DNA of 64,000 nucleotides from Symbiodinium natans (GCA_905221605.1 CAJNDS010000557.1:848182-912181), one strand, 5' to 3'. Shown: positions 44,063 to 55,085, counted from the first letter of the stretch. Program-made: numbers and translations. The notes: generated from the sequence alone by a model not told the origin.

Positions 44063-44554
44063 CGCACCCGGATCATTGCATGACGTCTAGACTAATCAGA
44101 GGCAAACAATAGCGAACCATCTTGTTGTATCATCATGACAACTGTTTTCTTCATTGTCGATGTCCTCCATGTATATGTATATATATACACACATATATAC
44201 TTATATATATATACATACTTTTATATACAGATAATGTCTAAAACACGAGTAACTAGTAACCATGTATATATCTACACATGCAGATAACTTTCAATACGCT
44301 AACAGGCTCTTTGCATGCAAGTAAGTGCAACTCAAGAGGTGCCGAGCTTGCGGCTCGCCTTCAGGCTGCTGCTCCCGAAAGCCCCTGCGCCGAAGACAGA
44401 GTGTACAGCGTACCGGATGTTTACTAGTCTTAGGGTCTAGGGTTTAGGGTCTAGGGTTTCGGGCTTAGGGTTCAGGGTTCAGTGACTTTGCAAGCCAGTT
44501 GCAAAAAGGGTTCAGGGTTCAGGGTCTAAGGTGTTTTCGTTTGGCTGGATGCTT

Positions 44555-44558
44555 CTTC

Positions 44559-44593
<35 letters not shown>

Positions 44594-44755
44594 GGGTCTT
44601 CTTCCTTCTTCTTCTTCTTCTTCTTTGTGTGTGTGTGTGTGTGTCCGCGGTGTTTATTTGTGAGCTTGTCGTTTATTGTTGTTTGTTTGTCTGTCGTTGT
44701 TGTCGTTGTCGTTGCGTGTAGTCGTTGTCGTTGTTTTGTTGTCGTCGTCGCGGGG
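44555..44755. repeat. GTT, CTT, GT and GTC microsatellites in series
   Basis: (TTG)n 44,558-44,595, (TTC)n 44,600-44,623, (GT)n 44,625-44,643, then (GTTGTC)n to 44,750. Confidence 0.9.
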
Positions 44756-45483
44756 GTGTTGGCTGCGATTTGATCCACAGCATGCCATCATGACGGCCTC
44801 ATGTTTGCGTGTCGCCCGGATTGTCCTGACCAACTCGCTTTGCGGAAAAGTTGACAGATCGGCCACTCGCATCAAGGGACTGTGGATTGAACGCATGCGG
44901 TGTCATGGATGATTGGTTTCATTCGAGCCTCTCATTCCTTCAGGTGTTGGTTGCTGGTTGCGGTGGTTGTTGAGGTTGGGATTTAGTGGCTGCTAGTGGG
45001 CACGCTGGCACGACAAGCTTGTTCAGCTGAGGCTATGAGGATTGAGCTGCTGCCAAGATTGTGAGGGACTTGGCTTCAACCGTCGTCCATACTTCATTCT
45101 AACCTTCAGATCAGGAATTTTGAAACAGCCCCCTGGAGTGTTGGACCGGAAGGAGGGGTTGGGAGTCTCCTCCATTCCTTCTACTCTCTTCCTTTTCTCC
45201 TCGTGGTGTTTGCGATTGGGGCCTTGAAAGGGGTAGATCAGCAAGAAATGATCGGGCTACCGATCCTGCTAGCGGGGTTTCAAGCTGCAGCCTCAAACTC
45301 ACAAGAACCAGGCTTGCTAACCTTTCTGATGGGGGAGGGAGAGGGGTGGGGACTCCACTAGTTATGTTGTGGGGGGTTTCGGACCCCTAGAAACCCTAAA
45401 CCTCATGCTGAATATTTAACACCCTTCACGCTGCAGTCCTTTGCAGTTCTGCAGCAAGACTTCGCTCCACTTCGCTTGGAGCT

Positions 45484-45762
45484 TTGAGCTTGGGGCTTTG
45501 CAGCCAAAAGAAGCAGGCAGCAGCAGCAGCCAGAAGACAGAGCTGCAGCGTTTCTAAAGACCCGAAACCCCTTACATGTTTGTTGCGGCTCCAAGTGGTT
45601 CTTTCATTGCAAACGCTTGCGCGCGCCCCCACTGGACGTGCACATGGGCAGTCTAAGCCTCGGGAGATTCCAGTCCGCCGTCGGGCCTGCAGATATGGAA
45701 CGCGACCGGTGGTCGAGGAAGAAGATGCCGGAGAGCAGCCCACCCCTGAACCCGAACCTTGA
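45484..45762 (+). CDS. Hypothetical 92-codon ORF
   Basis: Reads SQKKQAAAAARRQSCSVSKD, then RPVVEEEDAGEQPTPEPEP. An opposite frame of 126 codons overlaps. No family. Confidence 0.2.
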   Translation: MSLGLCSQKKQAAAAARRQSCSVSKDPKPLTCLLRLQVVLSLQTLARAPTGRAHGQSKPREIPVRRRACRYGTRPVVEEEDAGEQPTPEPEP

Positions 45763-46206
45763 ACCCTCAGTGTAACTGAGCTTGGGGGAGTCAGCAGGCC
45801 GTGCAAAATCTTCTTTGCACCTACTATGTGTGCTCGTATGCTTGCTGCCGAATGAAGCTTGGGGCAGAGAGCGGGCAGATTCTGGGGGTCTCACCCCATC
45901 ACGGGGGTTTAAGGAATTTTGTTGCACCACCGCCTCCCCGGCCCGATTTTAGGGTTTAGGGTTTAGGGTTTAGGTGTCAGTGCTTCGAGAGACTGCCCGT
46001 ATCTGACTGAGATGATGTCTGCTCGGAGAAGCCCAACTTCTGCACGCGGGGTGCCCAAGAAGGTCTGACCAAAAACACGCGCTTGTGGAGCCTATATGAG
46101 CCTATGCTTATGTATCGGCAATGTATAAGACACTGAGGTTGCCGCGCACCTGTCGCGCGCCGCAGAACACTGTACTGCACCAACCTCGGCATGAAGCCCG
46201 CGCTAG

Positions 46207-46318
46207 GATGTGGGGGCTTCCGAAATTAGGGGGTTACTGTACTGGTTCCATTCTCAGGGGATCCTACTATTGGGGGTCTATTCAATTAAGGGTCCCCCTG
46301 TTTTCGTAAACCCCCATG
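46207..46318. mobile_element. Family B inverted-repeat element, best copy
   Basis: Left end GGGGGCTTCCGAAATTAGGG and right end CCCCTGTTTTCGTAAACCCCCAT pair over about 25 bp with mismatches; the right end is followed by GTCAATGAA, similar to the flank of copies at 48,598 and 52,352. Confidence 0.55.
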
Positions 46319-46579
46319 TCAATGAAGCTGTGATGCTGCTGACAGTCACACAAGCAACCAGAAGCACTCCCACCAGTTCGTGCTTCCTGCAGAGGTTCCT
46401 TTGCTGAGCGCAGCCTTTGGCCTTTAAGAGAGAGATGCCGCACGACCCTGTACCATGCCCACTCCGATGCACGCATGTCCTGAGGCATCCGCTTACTTAA
46501 GCGTCGTTTCAGTCTACCTGTCCCATGTGCAGTTTGCAACCCCTGAAGCACCGACATATGGCGGTTTACCCGTGTTTCT

Positions 46580-47194
46580 TTGGGTATGGCATGCACTCTT
46601 AGAGCGCGAACGTTTCTGTTTGAACGACAGGAGCCATCTGGCCTGTGTTTCTGCAATCCAGCCAAGCAGTTCTTGCTGATGGCGTGTAGGACTTTCGAAC
46701 GGCGGATGGCTCCCGGTGCTAACCAGATCTGTCTTGAGCTTGGCCTTCAGCTTAGCCAGCGTGCAGGCACTACGAAGCAGCACAGAACCACCCAGCAAGC
46801 AAGTCGTTTCCTTGTGTCTGACCCTCATGAGAAAGGGGAAGGTTGTGCAGCGCCGTCTCGCGTGCTGTGGTGTGCAGTGCTGCGGATTTCTTATGCAAGC
46901 GTAGTCGCCTGCCTTCCCAGCCTCAACACTAGCTTGCCCTCCAATCGAAAGGACCAGGAGTGTCCTGCTGGGGATGTAGAGTTAGCTCGATCAGGTTTGC
47001 AAATTGTCGGAGCAGGTAGCTCAAGAATTCGCAATGCGAATGGTACCAGAATTTATGCAAGACTGCAAGACGATGGCCCTACCACGTGGGGTTTGACACA
47101 GGCTCCTTCTACCTTCTACCTGCCCACATCCCTGCAGACCTTTCGCCGAAGAGACGTGAAGGCGAGATGCCTTTACATCTGCGAACCACTCTAG
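46580..47194 (+). CDS. Hypothetical 204-codon ORF
   Basis: Longest uninterrupted frame in 44-51 kb. Contains DVELARSGLQIVGAGSSRIR and RIYARLQDDGPTTWGLTQAP. No motif recognised; a real exon, a decayed gene or chance are all possible. Confidence 0.3.
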   Translation: MGMACTLRARTFLFERQEPSGLCFCNPAKQFLLMACRTFERRMAPGANQICLELGLQLSQRAGTTKQHRTTQQASRFLVSDPHEKGEGCAAPSRVLWCAVLRISYASVVACLPSLNTSLPSNRKDQECPAGDVELARSGLQIVGAGSSRIRNANGTRIYARLQDDGPTTWGLTQAPSTFYLPTSLQTFRRRDVKARCLYICEPL

Positions 47195-48107
47195 AGTTGC
47201 CCAGGCCCATCCGAAACGCTATCACGCTGTGTACAGAGAGCGGCAGCGGTGACAGAGCATCTTACGCTTCGGGCTGGTCGAGCGAGTTGTGGTGATTGCA
47301 AGGGCCTTGTTTGCTTGGCTTCAAAGTCAATGAGATGTCAATAAAATGCTTTGCTTGACCAGTGGACCACCCGAGTTCAGATCGCCGATGCAGCCTAAGG
47401 AGTTCACCACACAAGGCTTTTTGCAGAATTGTGGCTCATTGGCGTCTGTTTTTTTTCTTAGCTCGTGTTGTGTGCTGCGGCTGCAAATTTCACTGGCAGT
47501 CCGCGGTGCATGTACCATCCCTCATCGCAGAGAGAAGCTCTGCCCATAAACCAGGGCAGTGGGCCTGTGTAAAGAGATGATGGCAGATGCATCTCCAAAA
47601 GAGAGAGTCTTTAAAGAAGGAGATGCAGACCATGCGCTCACCAGTTTTTGACATACTTTAAGCGCCCGGCCATCGGACAGATCCCTTGCCCAGCCACTGT
47701 CGCTTGCCAGTGTTCCTAAGAACCGCGCCACAGTTCACAAGTTCACACTGGCCACTGGCTGCGACAGCAGCAATGCTACTTAAGCAGGAGCTGCACAGTG
47801 GTGGCTTTTGGCAACAGGCTTTCTGGTAGGGGTGGCGAAACGCAGCCCCCTTGCATAGCACGGCAGAAGTCCCAGCAGCTGGTGTCTTCGGGGACGTCGA
47901 GGTTCCAACTCGGAGGATCGGCTGTCCCCTTAGGCGCGGAAGCTCCTGAAGTGACATGTGAATGTTGCCTGAGCCACTGAGCCGCTTCTTGGCGGGAGAT
48001 CTAAAAAATATGCATATACAGACTGTTTTGTTTATATATAGCTTAGAAACAAGATAAGATAAGATGAATAGTACATTTTGTTCTCATATAATATAGTATG
48101 ATATAAT

Positions 48108-48318
48108 GTAATATTATATTATACTATATTATACTATATTATACTATATTATACTATATTATACTATATTATACTATATTATACTATATTATACTATATT
48201 ATACTATATTATACTATATACTATATTATCCTATTTTATTCTATATTATACTATATTATACTATATTATACTATATTATACTATATTATACTATATTATA
48301 CTATATTATACTATATGA
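48108..48318. repeat. 10-bp ACTATATTAT array
   Basis: About 20 copies of TATTATACTA, with two slips near 48,218-48,240. Confidence 0.95.
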
Positions 48319-48568
48319 CATAATATTTTACAATCTTACACACACGTATATTTTGTTATATTCCACTATACTCTGTGGTATTGGTATATGTATATGTCTA
48401 TGTCTATGTCTACGTCTATTCCATTTGGGTAACTTAAGGTTCTTGTAGCCTCTCAGGGCTCAGGCCGATAGCCTTTGACCCAGAACCCCTGAGAGCTGAT
48501 TGCGCGAAAAGGGGCCTTGCCTAGTTACCAGTTCAAGCTTTAGGGTTTAGGGTTTAGGGTTTAGAGTT

Positions 48569-48605
48569 TAGGGGTCCCCTACTTTCGTACACCCCCATGT
48601 AATGA
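48569..48605. mobile_element. Family B right-end fragment
   Basis: GGGGTCCCCTACTTTCGTACACCCCCATGTAATGAAT matches the right end and flank of the other copies. Confidence 0.35.
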
Positions 48606-48696
48606 ATGTAAAGTATGGAGAGGTTGGCAGATCTTCAGCACAAAGTTGGCAAGAGCCCCTGCAGTCAGGCCAAAGTCGTCACACCTGCCACAACAG

Positions 48697-48792
48697 GGCA
48701 TCCTGGGGTCTCCCCACGCGGACCTGCGCTGCCTGATCTTTGAAGAGAAAGGGGGGCCCTTGCGAGCACCGGCGCTCCTCGATGTTGCATGA
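48697..48792 (+). CDS. Exon-like frame, terminal exon candidate
   Basis: AACAG then G precedes a 31-codon frame GILGSPHADLRCLIFEEKGG... ending at TGA 48,790-48,792. Gene unknown. Confidence 0.3.
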   Translation, partial: GILGSPHADLRCLIFEEKGGPLRAPALLDVA

Positions 48793-49063
48793 AGTTGTGC
48801 TAAGAAGCAGGCATGGCCAGTGCTGAGAACGCCCCCGCTGCGTCAAGAGGAGTGAACATATGGTAACTCCAATTGAAGATGTTTGACGATGGTTACTGAT
48901 AGGTACTGTATGTGTGGCAAAGCTGTTGATTCGCTATAGCAGTACCTGCAGTGAAAAAAACAGCTCTTGAGATCAAAGAGAGATTTCAAGCTTTTCATCT
49001 GGCGCCTCCTCGTGGCGGCATCAGGCGCGCAAAGATGCGACCCAGCACATGCCAACAATGCCC

Positions 49064-49437
49064 CCTAAACCCTAAACCCTAAACCCTAAACCCTAAACCC
49101 TAAACCCTAAACCCTAAACCCTGAACCCTGAACCCTGAACCCTGAACCCTGAACCCTGAACCCTGAACCCTGAACCCTGAACCCTGAACCCTGAACCCTG
49201 AACCCTAGACCCTAGACCCTAGACTCTAGACCCTAGACCCTAGACCCTAGACCCTAGACCCTAGACCCCAGACCCTAGAGCCTAGACCTAGACCCTAGAC
49301 CCTAGACCCTAGACCCTAGACCCTAGACCCTAGACCCTAGACCCTAGAGCCTAGAGCCTAGAGCCTAGAGCCTAGACCCTAAACCCTAAACCCTAAACCC
49401 TAACCCTAAACCCTAAACCCCTAACCCTAAACCGTAA
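49064..49437. repeat. Telomere-like array with homogenised variant blocks
   Basis: CCCTAAA x8, then CCCTGAA x13, then CCCTAGA x~20, then CCTAGAG x~4, then CCCTAAA again with CCCTAA variants. Each variant forms a solid block. Confidence 0.95.
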
Positions 49438-49522
49438 ACCCAAAGCTCCTGCTAAGCAACAGCCCTGACATGAAGTGGTCTGGGACCAACACACGCTTCT
49501 CGTTGCTTACTGTTGGATAGTA

Positions 49523-49581
49523 GGGAATGGGGAAATAAGGTACCCTATACAATCCCTTAAAGGGTATATATAGGGCCCTCA
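49523..49581. mobile_element. Family C element, reverse orientation
   Basis: GGGAATGGGGAAATAAGGTACCC...CCCTTAAAGGGTATATATAGGGCCCTCA is the reverse complement type of 37,112-37,175. Confidence 0.5.
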
Positions 49582-50889
49582 TACAACCAACAGTAACATT
49601 GCTCAGGCTCAGGGCATGGAAACGCTGCAGCCGCTGCAGACGCTGGAAGGCAGGTCGCTGTGTCAACGGATGTCAGTTGGGTCGGGAGAAGATGCTGGCT
49701 GCAACTTGAGCGAATGAGCACGAGTGTGCTCAAAAAAAGGCATGCGTGTCTACATTATAAACCCGAAACCCTAAACCCTAAACCCTAAACCCTAAGCCCT
49801 AAACCCTAAACCCTAAACCCTGGTCAGCAGCTTGACGTCGCAGCGAAGGTGATCACCGCATTTTTGTCCGCAACACCTTCCTGGAGATTCAGGCCGGATG
49901 TTGGATGCGGCCACCCACAAGCTGCGGTTTAGGGCTTAGGGCTTAGGGCTTAGGGTTTAGGGTTTAGGGCTTAGGGTTTAGGGTTTGGGGGGTGGCTGCT
50001 GAACTTGAGTTGGTCTTTGGATACGTCCAGCGGCTGTTGATGCATTCTGTTAAAGCCCGACCAGAACAATCGTAGCTGGCCTTCGCGAAAACTCCTGAGC
50101 GGGCGCATGGGCTGCGATGCGCAGAGGTTTTTTTCCCTTGGGTTTAGGGTCAAGGCTTTTAGGGTTTAGGGTCTTGTTTGGCTGAATTGGCATGCCGCGA
50201 GGGCCGGGCAAGAAGTGAAGATCTGACGATATTCGTTGGGAAGGGTGTCCTCCACGGGAAGTGCATCTCTCACTGCTACGTAAGTCTTCTGGTCATTACG
50301 ATCACATAGTATGCGGTGTTGCGGGAGTATGGGGGTTGGCACGTAGTAATTACCACAAAACATATTCGATGTATGCACATATTTATGGGTTTGTTTTGGT
50401 GTGGTGTTTAGGGTTTAGGGTGTATTGGGCTTTGGGCAGGACCAAGATGACCTGGATCAGAAGCAGATGCTGAAGAGATCTAACAGCCGGCGCCCGAGCT
50501 TGTCTCTCAACCCTAAACCCTAAACCCTGAACCCTGAACACCTAAGATTAGGAACTTGAATTCAGGTTGGAGCGCCTCATCCAGTAGCGATGTGGACCCT
50601 TCCAGCGTGGATGACTTCTTGGTCCCACAGCAGCCGCAACTACGTCCCGAGCATGTCGCTTCCTAGCTGCATTCGCGTACAGAACCGCATGATTGCAGCA
50701 GGCTTCGGCATTCACAGCCCGCCGGCTGTAGTGCCTCAGGTATGGCATGACTCCTCAGAAACAACGTCAGAGTCAGGCTGGACGGGCGCATCAGAAATTC
50801 AGTATACATCGAAAGAATTCTTGCCCATAGTATGGGCAAGTCGTTACCCTGGAGTTCAAGATAACCTCTTCTGCCAGCTAGTAAAACCC

Positions 50890-50970
50890 TAAACCCTAAA
50901 CCCTAAACCCCAAACCCCAAACCCCAAACCCCAAACCCCAAACCCCAACCCCCAAACCCTAAACCCTAAT
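50890..50970. repeat. CCCTAAA/CCCCAAA mixed array
   Basis: Four CCCTAAA, then about eight CCCCAAA, then CCCTAAA. Confidence 0.9.
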
Positions 50971-50994
50971 GCATGCCCTGTGCCAGCTGCTTCT

Positions 50995-51083
50995 ACAGCC
51001 CACGGCCGATCTTACATGGACGAGCAGATACGCCTAGAGAAGGTGGCTGCCGTACAGGCGAAGATACGGGAGCCTTGGTATCT
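50995..51083 (+). CDS. Exon-like helical frame
   Basis: Reads AHGRSYMDEQIRLEKVAAVQ AKIREPW between two telomere-like tracts. Gene unknown. Confidence 0.3.
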
Positions 51084-51740
51084 TAGGGTCTAGGGTTCAG
51101 GGTTTAGGGTTTAGGGTATATAGAAATTGCATAGTGGCTTTCCAGACTTGGAGAGGCCTTGCACAAAAAAGTTGGAGAGCCCGAACAAAATTGAATGATG
51201 GAACAAGCGTTTGGGCGTACTGGGCAGGCCTGAGCAGGTCTCGGCTCCGGACCCCCTTGATAAAGGTAGAGGATATTCCTGCTGGGCAGGCCTGAGCAGG
51301 TCCGAGCTCCGGTTCTTTGGGGGGTGTTAGGGGCCTAAAGGGGGGCCGGCAGCATCTTTCGGGGATTTCTTTCCAGGGTCTTTTTTGGCGCCCTGAAAGC
51401 CATGCTTTTGTTGGTTTTTTTTTCATTGTGAAGGATGACGGATTACTGCGCGAGCTGCTCGCAACGAAACGCGTACAATTTCTATTTCTCCTTGCCTTGA
51501 GGGTTTAGGGTTTAGGGCTTAGGGTTTAAGGTTTAGGGTTTAGGGTTTAGGGTTTAGGGTGATCACTGCTGTTACTGCCATTCCTGCAATTACTCCTATT
51601 CCGGGTTACGCTTTGACCGTTTCTACCACTACCATTACTATTGTTGTCATTCCCATTACTTTTTGCCTTGTATATGATCGTCCACATTCTCATGCGTGTT
51701 AAGAATACGAGTTTGGCCTCTCATGCCGAGAAGCCATGAG

Positions 51741-52272
51741 ATGCTTCTCCCTTGTGATGATGAGGAACTTACACAATCGGATCCGATGCTGAGCGATGAT
51801 GGCCCACCTCCCGAGATCGTGTTCCTTGGTGGCAATGACATGCGCAAAGACGACATGTCTATACCGCTGCAGCCTGTGATTCATAGAAGTGCCTTCAAGC
51901 CTAAAGGCAACGACTTATGACAGGCCATCGCCCCTTGTCTCTGCGCAGGTATGGATGGTCGCAGGGTAGTGCCAATCATGCACCCTTGGACGCGCTTCAG
52001 TTTTACATGTGTGCAGTCTCAAGTCCTTCTTGCAGTGATCACCGGAGATGATTTGCACCGGAAGCTCGCGCATCCTACCGGAGAGTGGGAGGTTGTGCGG
52101 ACTTGTTGTTCATGCAGGTATTTCGAGGAAGTTATTCTCTGGAGCCAAGGAGAATGGAAAGTGTACTCCATGCATCCACTTCACAACACGGGCTGGTTGC
52201 AAGCACGCGGAGGCATGCAGGTTTTGTCATCTGGAACACGGAGAGGACAGGGGTCTTGGAATTGAAGGGTGA
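51741..52272 (+). CDS. CCCH zinc-finger protein, two exons
   Basis: Exon 1 51,741-51,906 (ATG at 51,741; acidic SDDGPPPEIVFLGGND, ending SAFKPKG), GC donor at 51,907; exon 2 from 52,118 after ATGCAG, frame kept, to TGA 52,270-52,272 or an earlier donor. Exon 2 reads KENGKCTPCIHFTTRAGCKH then AEACRFCH, a C-x8-C-x5-C-x3-H finger (Cys codons 52,171, 52,198 and 52,216; His 52,228), preceded by an extra Cys at 52,162. Such single CCCH fingers bind RNA, and proteins of this kind are very numerous in dinoflagellates. The spliced product would be about 106 residues, so one or both ends may be missing. Alternative frames over exon 2 exist but lack the finger. Confidence 0.65.
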
Positions 52273-52274
52273 GC

Positions 52275-52358
52275 TTGAAATCTACGTCGGGTAGGGATTC
52301 CCTTACGATAAGGACCCCAACAAGGTACCCCTGAATTTGGGAAACCCCCATGTCATGA
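52275..52358. mobile_element. Family B element, right part
   Basis: GATTCCC...GGACCCCAACAAGGTACCCCTGAATTTGGGAAACCCCCATGTCATGAAT carries the right end and typical flank; it lies just after the CCCH frame. Confidence 0.4.
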
Positions 52359-52459
52359 ATACGACACCTGCTGAACACTTTGGGCTGAAGCTGACATCAC
52401 CCGAATCGCCCATTGGTAACAGCGCGACACAGCAAAAGAAGCAGAACGCCTCTGCACAG

Positions 52460-52551
52460 GTTTAGGGTTTAGGGTTTAGGGTTTAGGGTTTAGGGTTTAG
52501 GGTTTAGGGTTTAGGGTTTAGGGTTTAGGGTTTAGGGTTTAGGGTTTAGGG
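52460..52551. repeat. TTTAGGG array, 13 copies
   Basis: Pure TTTAGGG. Confidence 0.95.
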
Positions 52552-52662
52552 CAACAGCAGCACGATCACAAACCAGCCACCCAACTGGCCGGGCAGCGGC
52601 GAGAAAGAGAATCATGCGCGACATATGGCCGTTTCGGGTCTGAAAGCCCGAGCATAGACCGA

Positions 52663-53134
52663 GTGTGTTTTTCAAGCCAGATCTGCTTGGGGGAGCTGGA
52701 GCACTTGAAGAAGGGGGGGAGACGTTACAGAATTTGTTCAAGACTGTCCCAGGACGCGCGACGTGGAAGACATCGACCATGCAAAGCAACACGCAACCAA
52801 TGCAAGCAACTCTTGGCTCAGATGAACGACCTCTACAAGGATGACCCAGAGCAGAGCCTTGGCGTTGGGGGCGGTTCAAGGCTAAGGATTTCGGTTGCAG
52901 CGCTCCACATCGTTGCCGTGCTTTGCGCACATAAGGAAGCAGCAGGCTTATCTCAAGTTGGCTCAGCAGAGTCCTTACATGAAAAGCAACCTGGCTGGCA
53001 TCGAAGTTGAAGGCGCTCAGTCTGAGGTGCATTGCAACATCAACAGGTGCCCAAGGCAGACAAGTCGTGTCGAACAACGCTCGTTATCTGGGTCCGGCAG
53101 TTCCGTTGCGCATCCGAACATTGAGGTCTGCTGA
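52663..53134 (+). CDS. Exon-like frames, unknown gene
   Basis: Plus frames RNQCKQLLAQMNDLYKDDPE (52,663-53,010) and, shifted, RKQQAYLKLAQQSPYMKSNL AGIEVEGAQ (about 52,925-53,134). An intron between them would fit. A 181-codon minus frame overlaps; its end lies in a telomere repeat, so it is less likely. Confidence 0.3.
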
Positions 53135-53235
53135 AGGGAGTGCTGGATTCGGAAGAGACAGCAGCAGCGGCCGCTGCCGCCTCCTGCCTCATCTGGTTCA
53201 CTTTCCCATGGCGAAGGGACTCGGTCAGGTGTAGG

Positions 53236-53335
53236 NNNNNNNNNNNNNNNNNNNNNNNNNNNNNNNNNNNNNNNNNNNNNNNNNNNNNNNNNNNNNNNNN
53301 NNNNNNNNNNNNNNNNNNNNNNNNNNNNNNNNNNN
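53236..53335. other. Assembly gap (100 N)
   Basis: Exactly 100 N, a standard scaffold gap of unknown size, directly before the palindrome-rich repeats. Confidence 1.
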
Positions 53336-53394
53336 TAATTGAATTAATTCAATTAATTCAATTAATTCATTTATTTCCAAATGGGGGGGATTCC

Positions 53395-54125
53395 CCAGAC
53401 CCCACCCCCCCAGCTCGATTTGGCCAAATTTTGCCCGGAGGCTGCCCGGCAAAATTTGGCCAAATCGAGCCGCGCCTTTCTGGAGGCCCGAAATTATTTA
53501 AACTATCGCGGCTCGATTTGGCCAAATTTTGCCGGGCAGCCTCCGGGCAAAATTTGGCCAAATCGAGCCACGCATTGCTCATCGCATACGAAGGGCAGCC
53601 CGATTTGGCCAAATTTTGCCCGGAAGCTGCCCGGCAAAATTTGGCCAAATCGAGCCGCGATAGTTTAAAAATTTCGGGCCTTCAGAAAGGCGCGGCTCGA
53701 TTTGGCCAAATTTTGCCCGGAGGCTGCCCGGCAAAATTTGGCCAAATCGAGCCGCGCATTTCTCATCGCGGTCGACGAGCAGCCCGATTTGGCCAATTTT
53801 GCCCGCAGACTGCCCGGCAAAATCTGGCCAAATCGAGCCGCGCCTTTCTGGAGGCCCGAAATTATTTAAACTATCGCGGCTCGGTTTGGCCAAATTTTGC
53901 CGGGAAGTCTGCGGGCAAAATTTGGCCAAATCGGGCTGCTCGTCGTACGCGCTGAGAAATGCGCGGCTCGATTTGGCCAAATTTTGCCGGGCAGCCTCCG
54001 GGCAAAATTTGGCCAAATCGAGCCGCGCATTTCTCATGGCATACGAAGAGCAGCCCGATTTGGCCAAATTTTGCCCGCAGGCTGCCCGGCAAAATTTGGC
54101 CAAATCGAGCCGCGATAATTTAAAT
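53395..54125. repeat. Array of eight ~60-bp palindromes with alternating spacers
   Basis: Copies start at about 53,413, 53,511, 53,598, 53,694, 53,783, 53,876, 53,963 and 54,052, spacing 87-98 bp. Each has arms TCGATTTGGCCAAATTTTGCC and its reverse complement around an asymmetric GC core (CGGAGGCTGCCCG type). The core shows orientation forward, reverse, forward, forward, forward, reverse, reverse, forward. Spacers are of two kinds, A (GCCCGAAATTATTTAAACTA) and B (CGCATTTCTCATCGCATACG), also in both orientations. All six reading frames stay open through it, which is an artefact of the palindrome. Confidence 0.9.
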
Positions 54126-55085
54126 AATTTCGTTCAATTAGTTCATTCATTTCCAAATGGGGGGGATTCCCCAGCCCCCACCCCCCTTTGGAAATAAATG
54201 AATTAATTGAATTAATTGATTTAATTGAATTAATTGAATTAATTCAATTAATTCAATTAATTCATTTATTTCCAAAGGGGGGGGGTGGAATTAATTGAAT
54301 TAATTGAATTAATTGAATTAATTGAATTAATTGAATTAATTGAATTAATTGAATTAATTGAATTAATTGAATTAATTGAATTGATTCAATTAATTGAATT
54401 AATTCAATTAATTCAATTAATTCCATTAATTCAATTAATTCAATTAATTCAATTATTTCCAAATGGGGGGATTCCCCAGCCCCCACCCCTCCCCCCCCTT
54501 TGGAAATAAATGAATTAATTGAATTAATTGAATTAATTGAAATAATTGAATTAATTCAACTAATTCAATTAATTCCACCTCCCCTTTGGAAATACATTAA
54601 TTAATTGAATTAATTGAAATTCAATTAATTCAATTAATTCAAGTAATTCAATTAATTCATTTATTTCCAAAGGGGGGCGGGGTGGGGGCTGGGGAATCCC
54701 CCCCATTTGGAAATAAATGAATTAATTGAATTAATTGAATTAATTGAAATAATTGAATTAATTCAATTAATTCAATTAATTCCACCTCCCCTTTGGAAAT
54801 AAATGAATTAATTGAATTAGTTGAATTAATTCAATTAATTCAATTAATTCAATTAGTTCATTTATTTCCAAAGGGGGGGGGGGGTGGGGGCTGGGGAATC
54901 CCCCCCATTTGGAAATAAATGAATTACTTGAATTAATTGAAATAATTGAATTAATTCAATTAATTAAATTAATTCCACCTCCCCTTTGGAAATAAATCAA
55001 TTAATTGAATTAATTGAATTAATTCAATTATTTCAATTAATTCAAGTAATTCATTTATTTCCAAATGGGGGTGGGGGCTGGGGCA
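54126..55085. repeat. AATTAATTG repeats alternating with G/C tracts
   Basis: Long AATTAATTGAATTAATTG runs broken by TTTCCAAA-GGGGG-ATTCCCC-AGCCCCCACCCC-TTTGGAAA blocks. The segment GGGAATCCCCCCCATTTGGA recurs about 200 bp apart (54,693 and 54,895). AATTCATTTATTTCCAAA and its reverse complement flank the G/C blocks, so the units are again inverted repeats. Confidence 0.9.

Noticed and set aside
53395-54125. CRISPR array
   Set aside because: Repeats are ~60 bp palindromes, spacers are only two recurring sequences in both orientations, and the DNA is eukaryotic.
53140-54197. Long open frames (up to 271 codons) through the palindrome array
   Set aside because: The repeat has no stop in several frames and the longest crosses 100 N; the translated repeat is the same on both strands because the unit is a palindrome.
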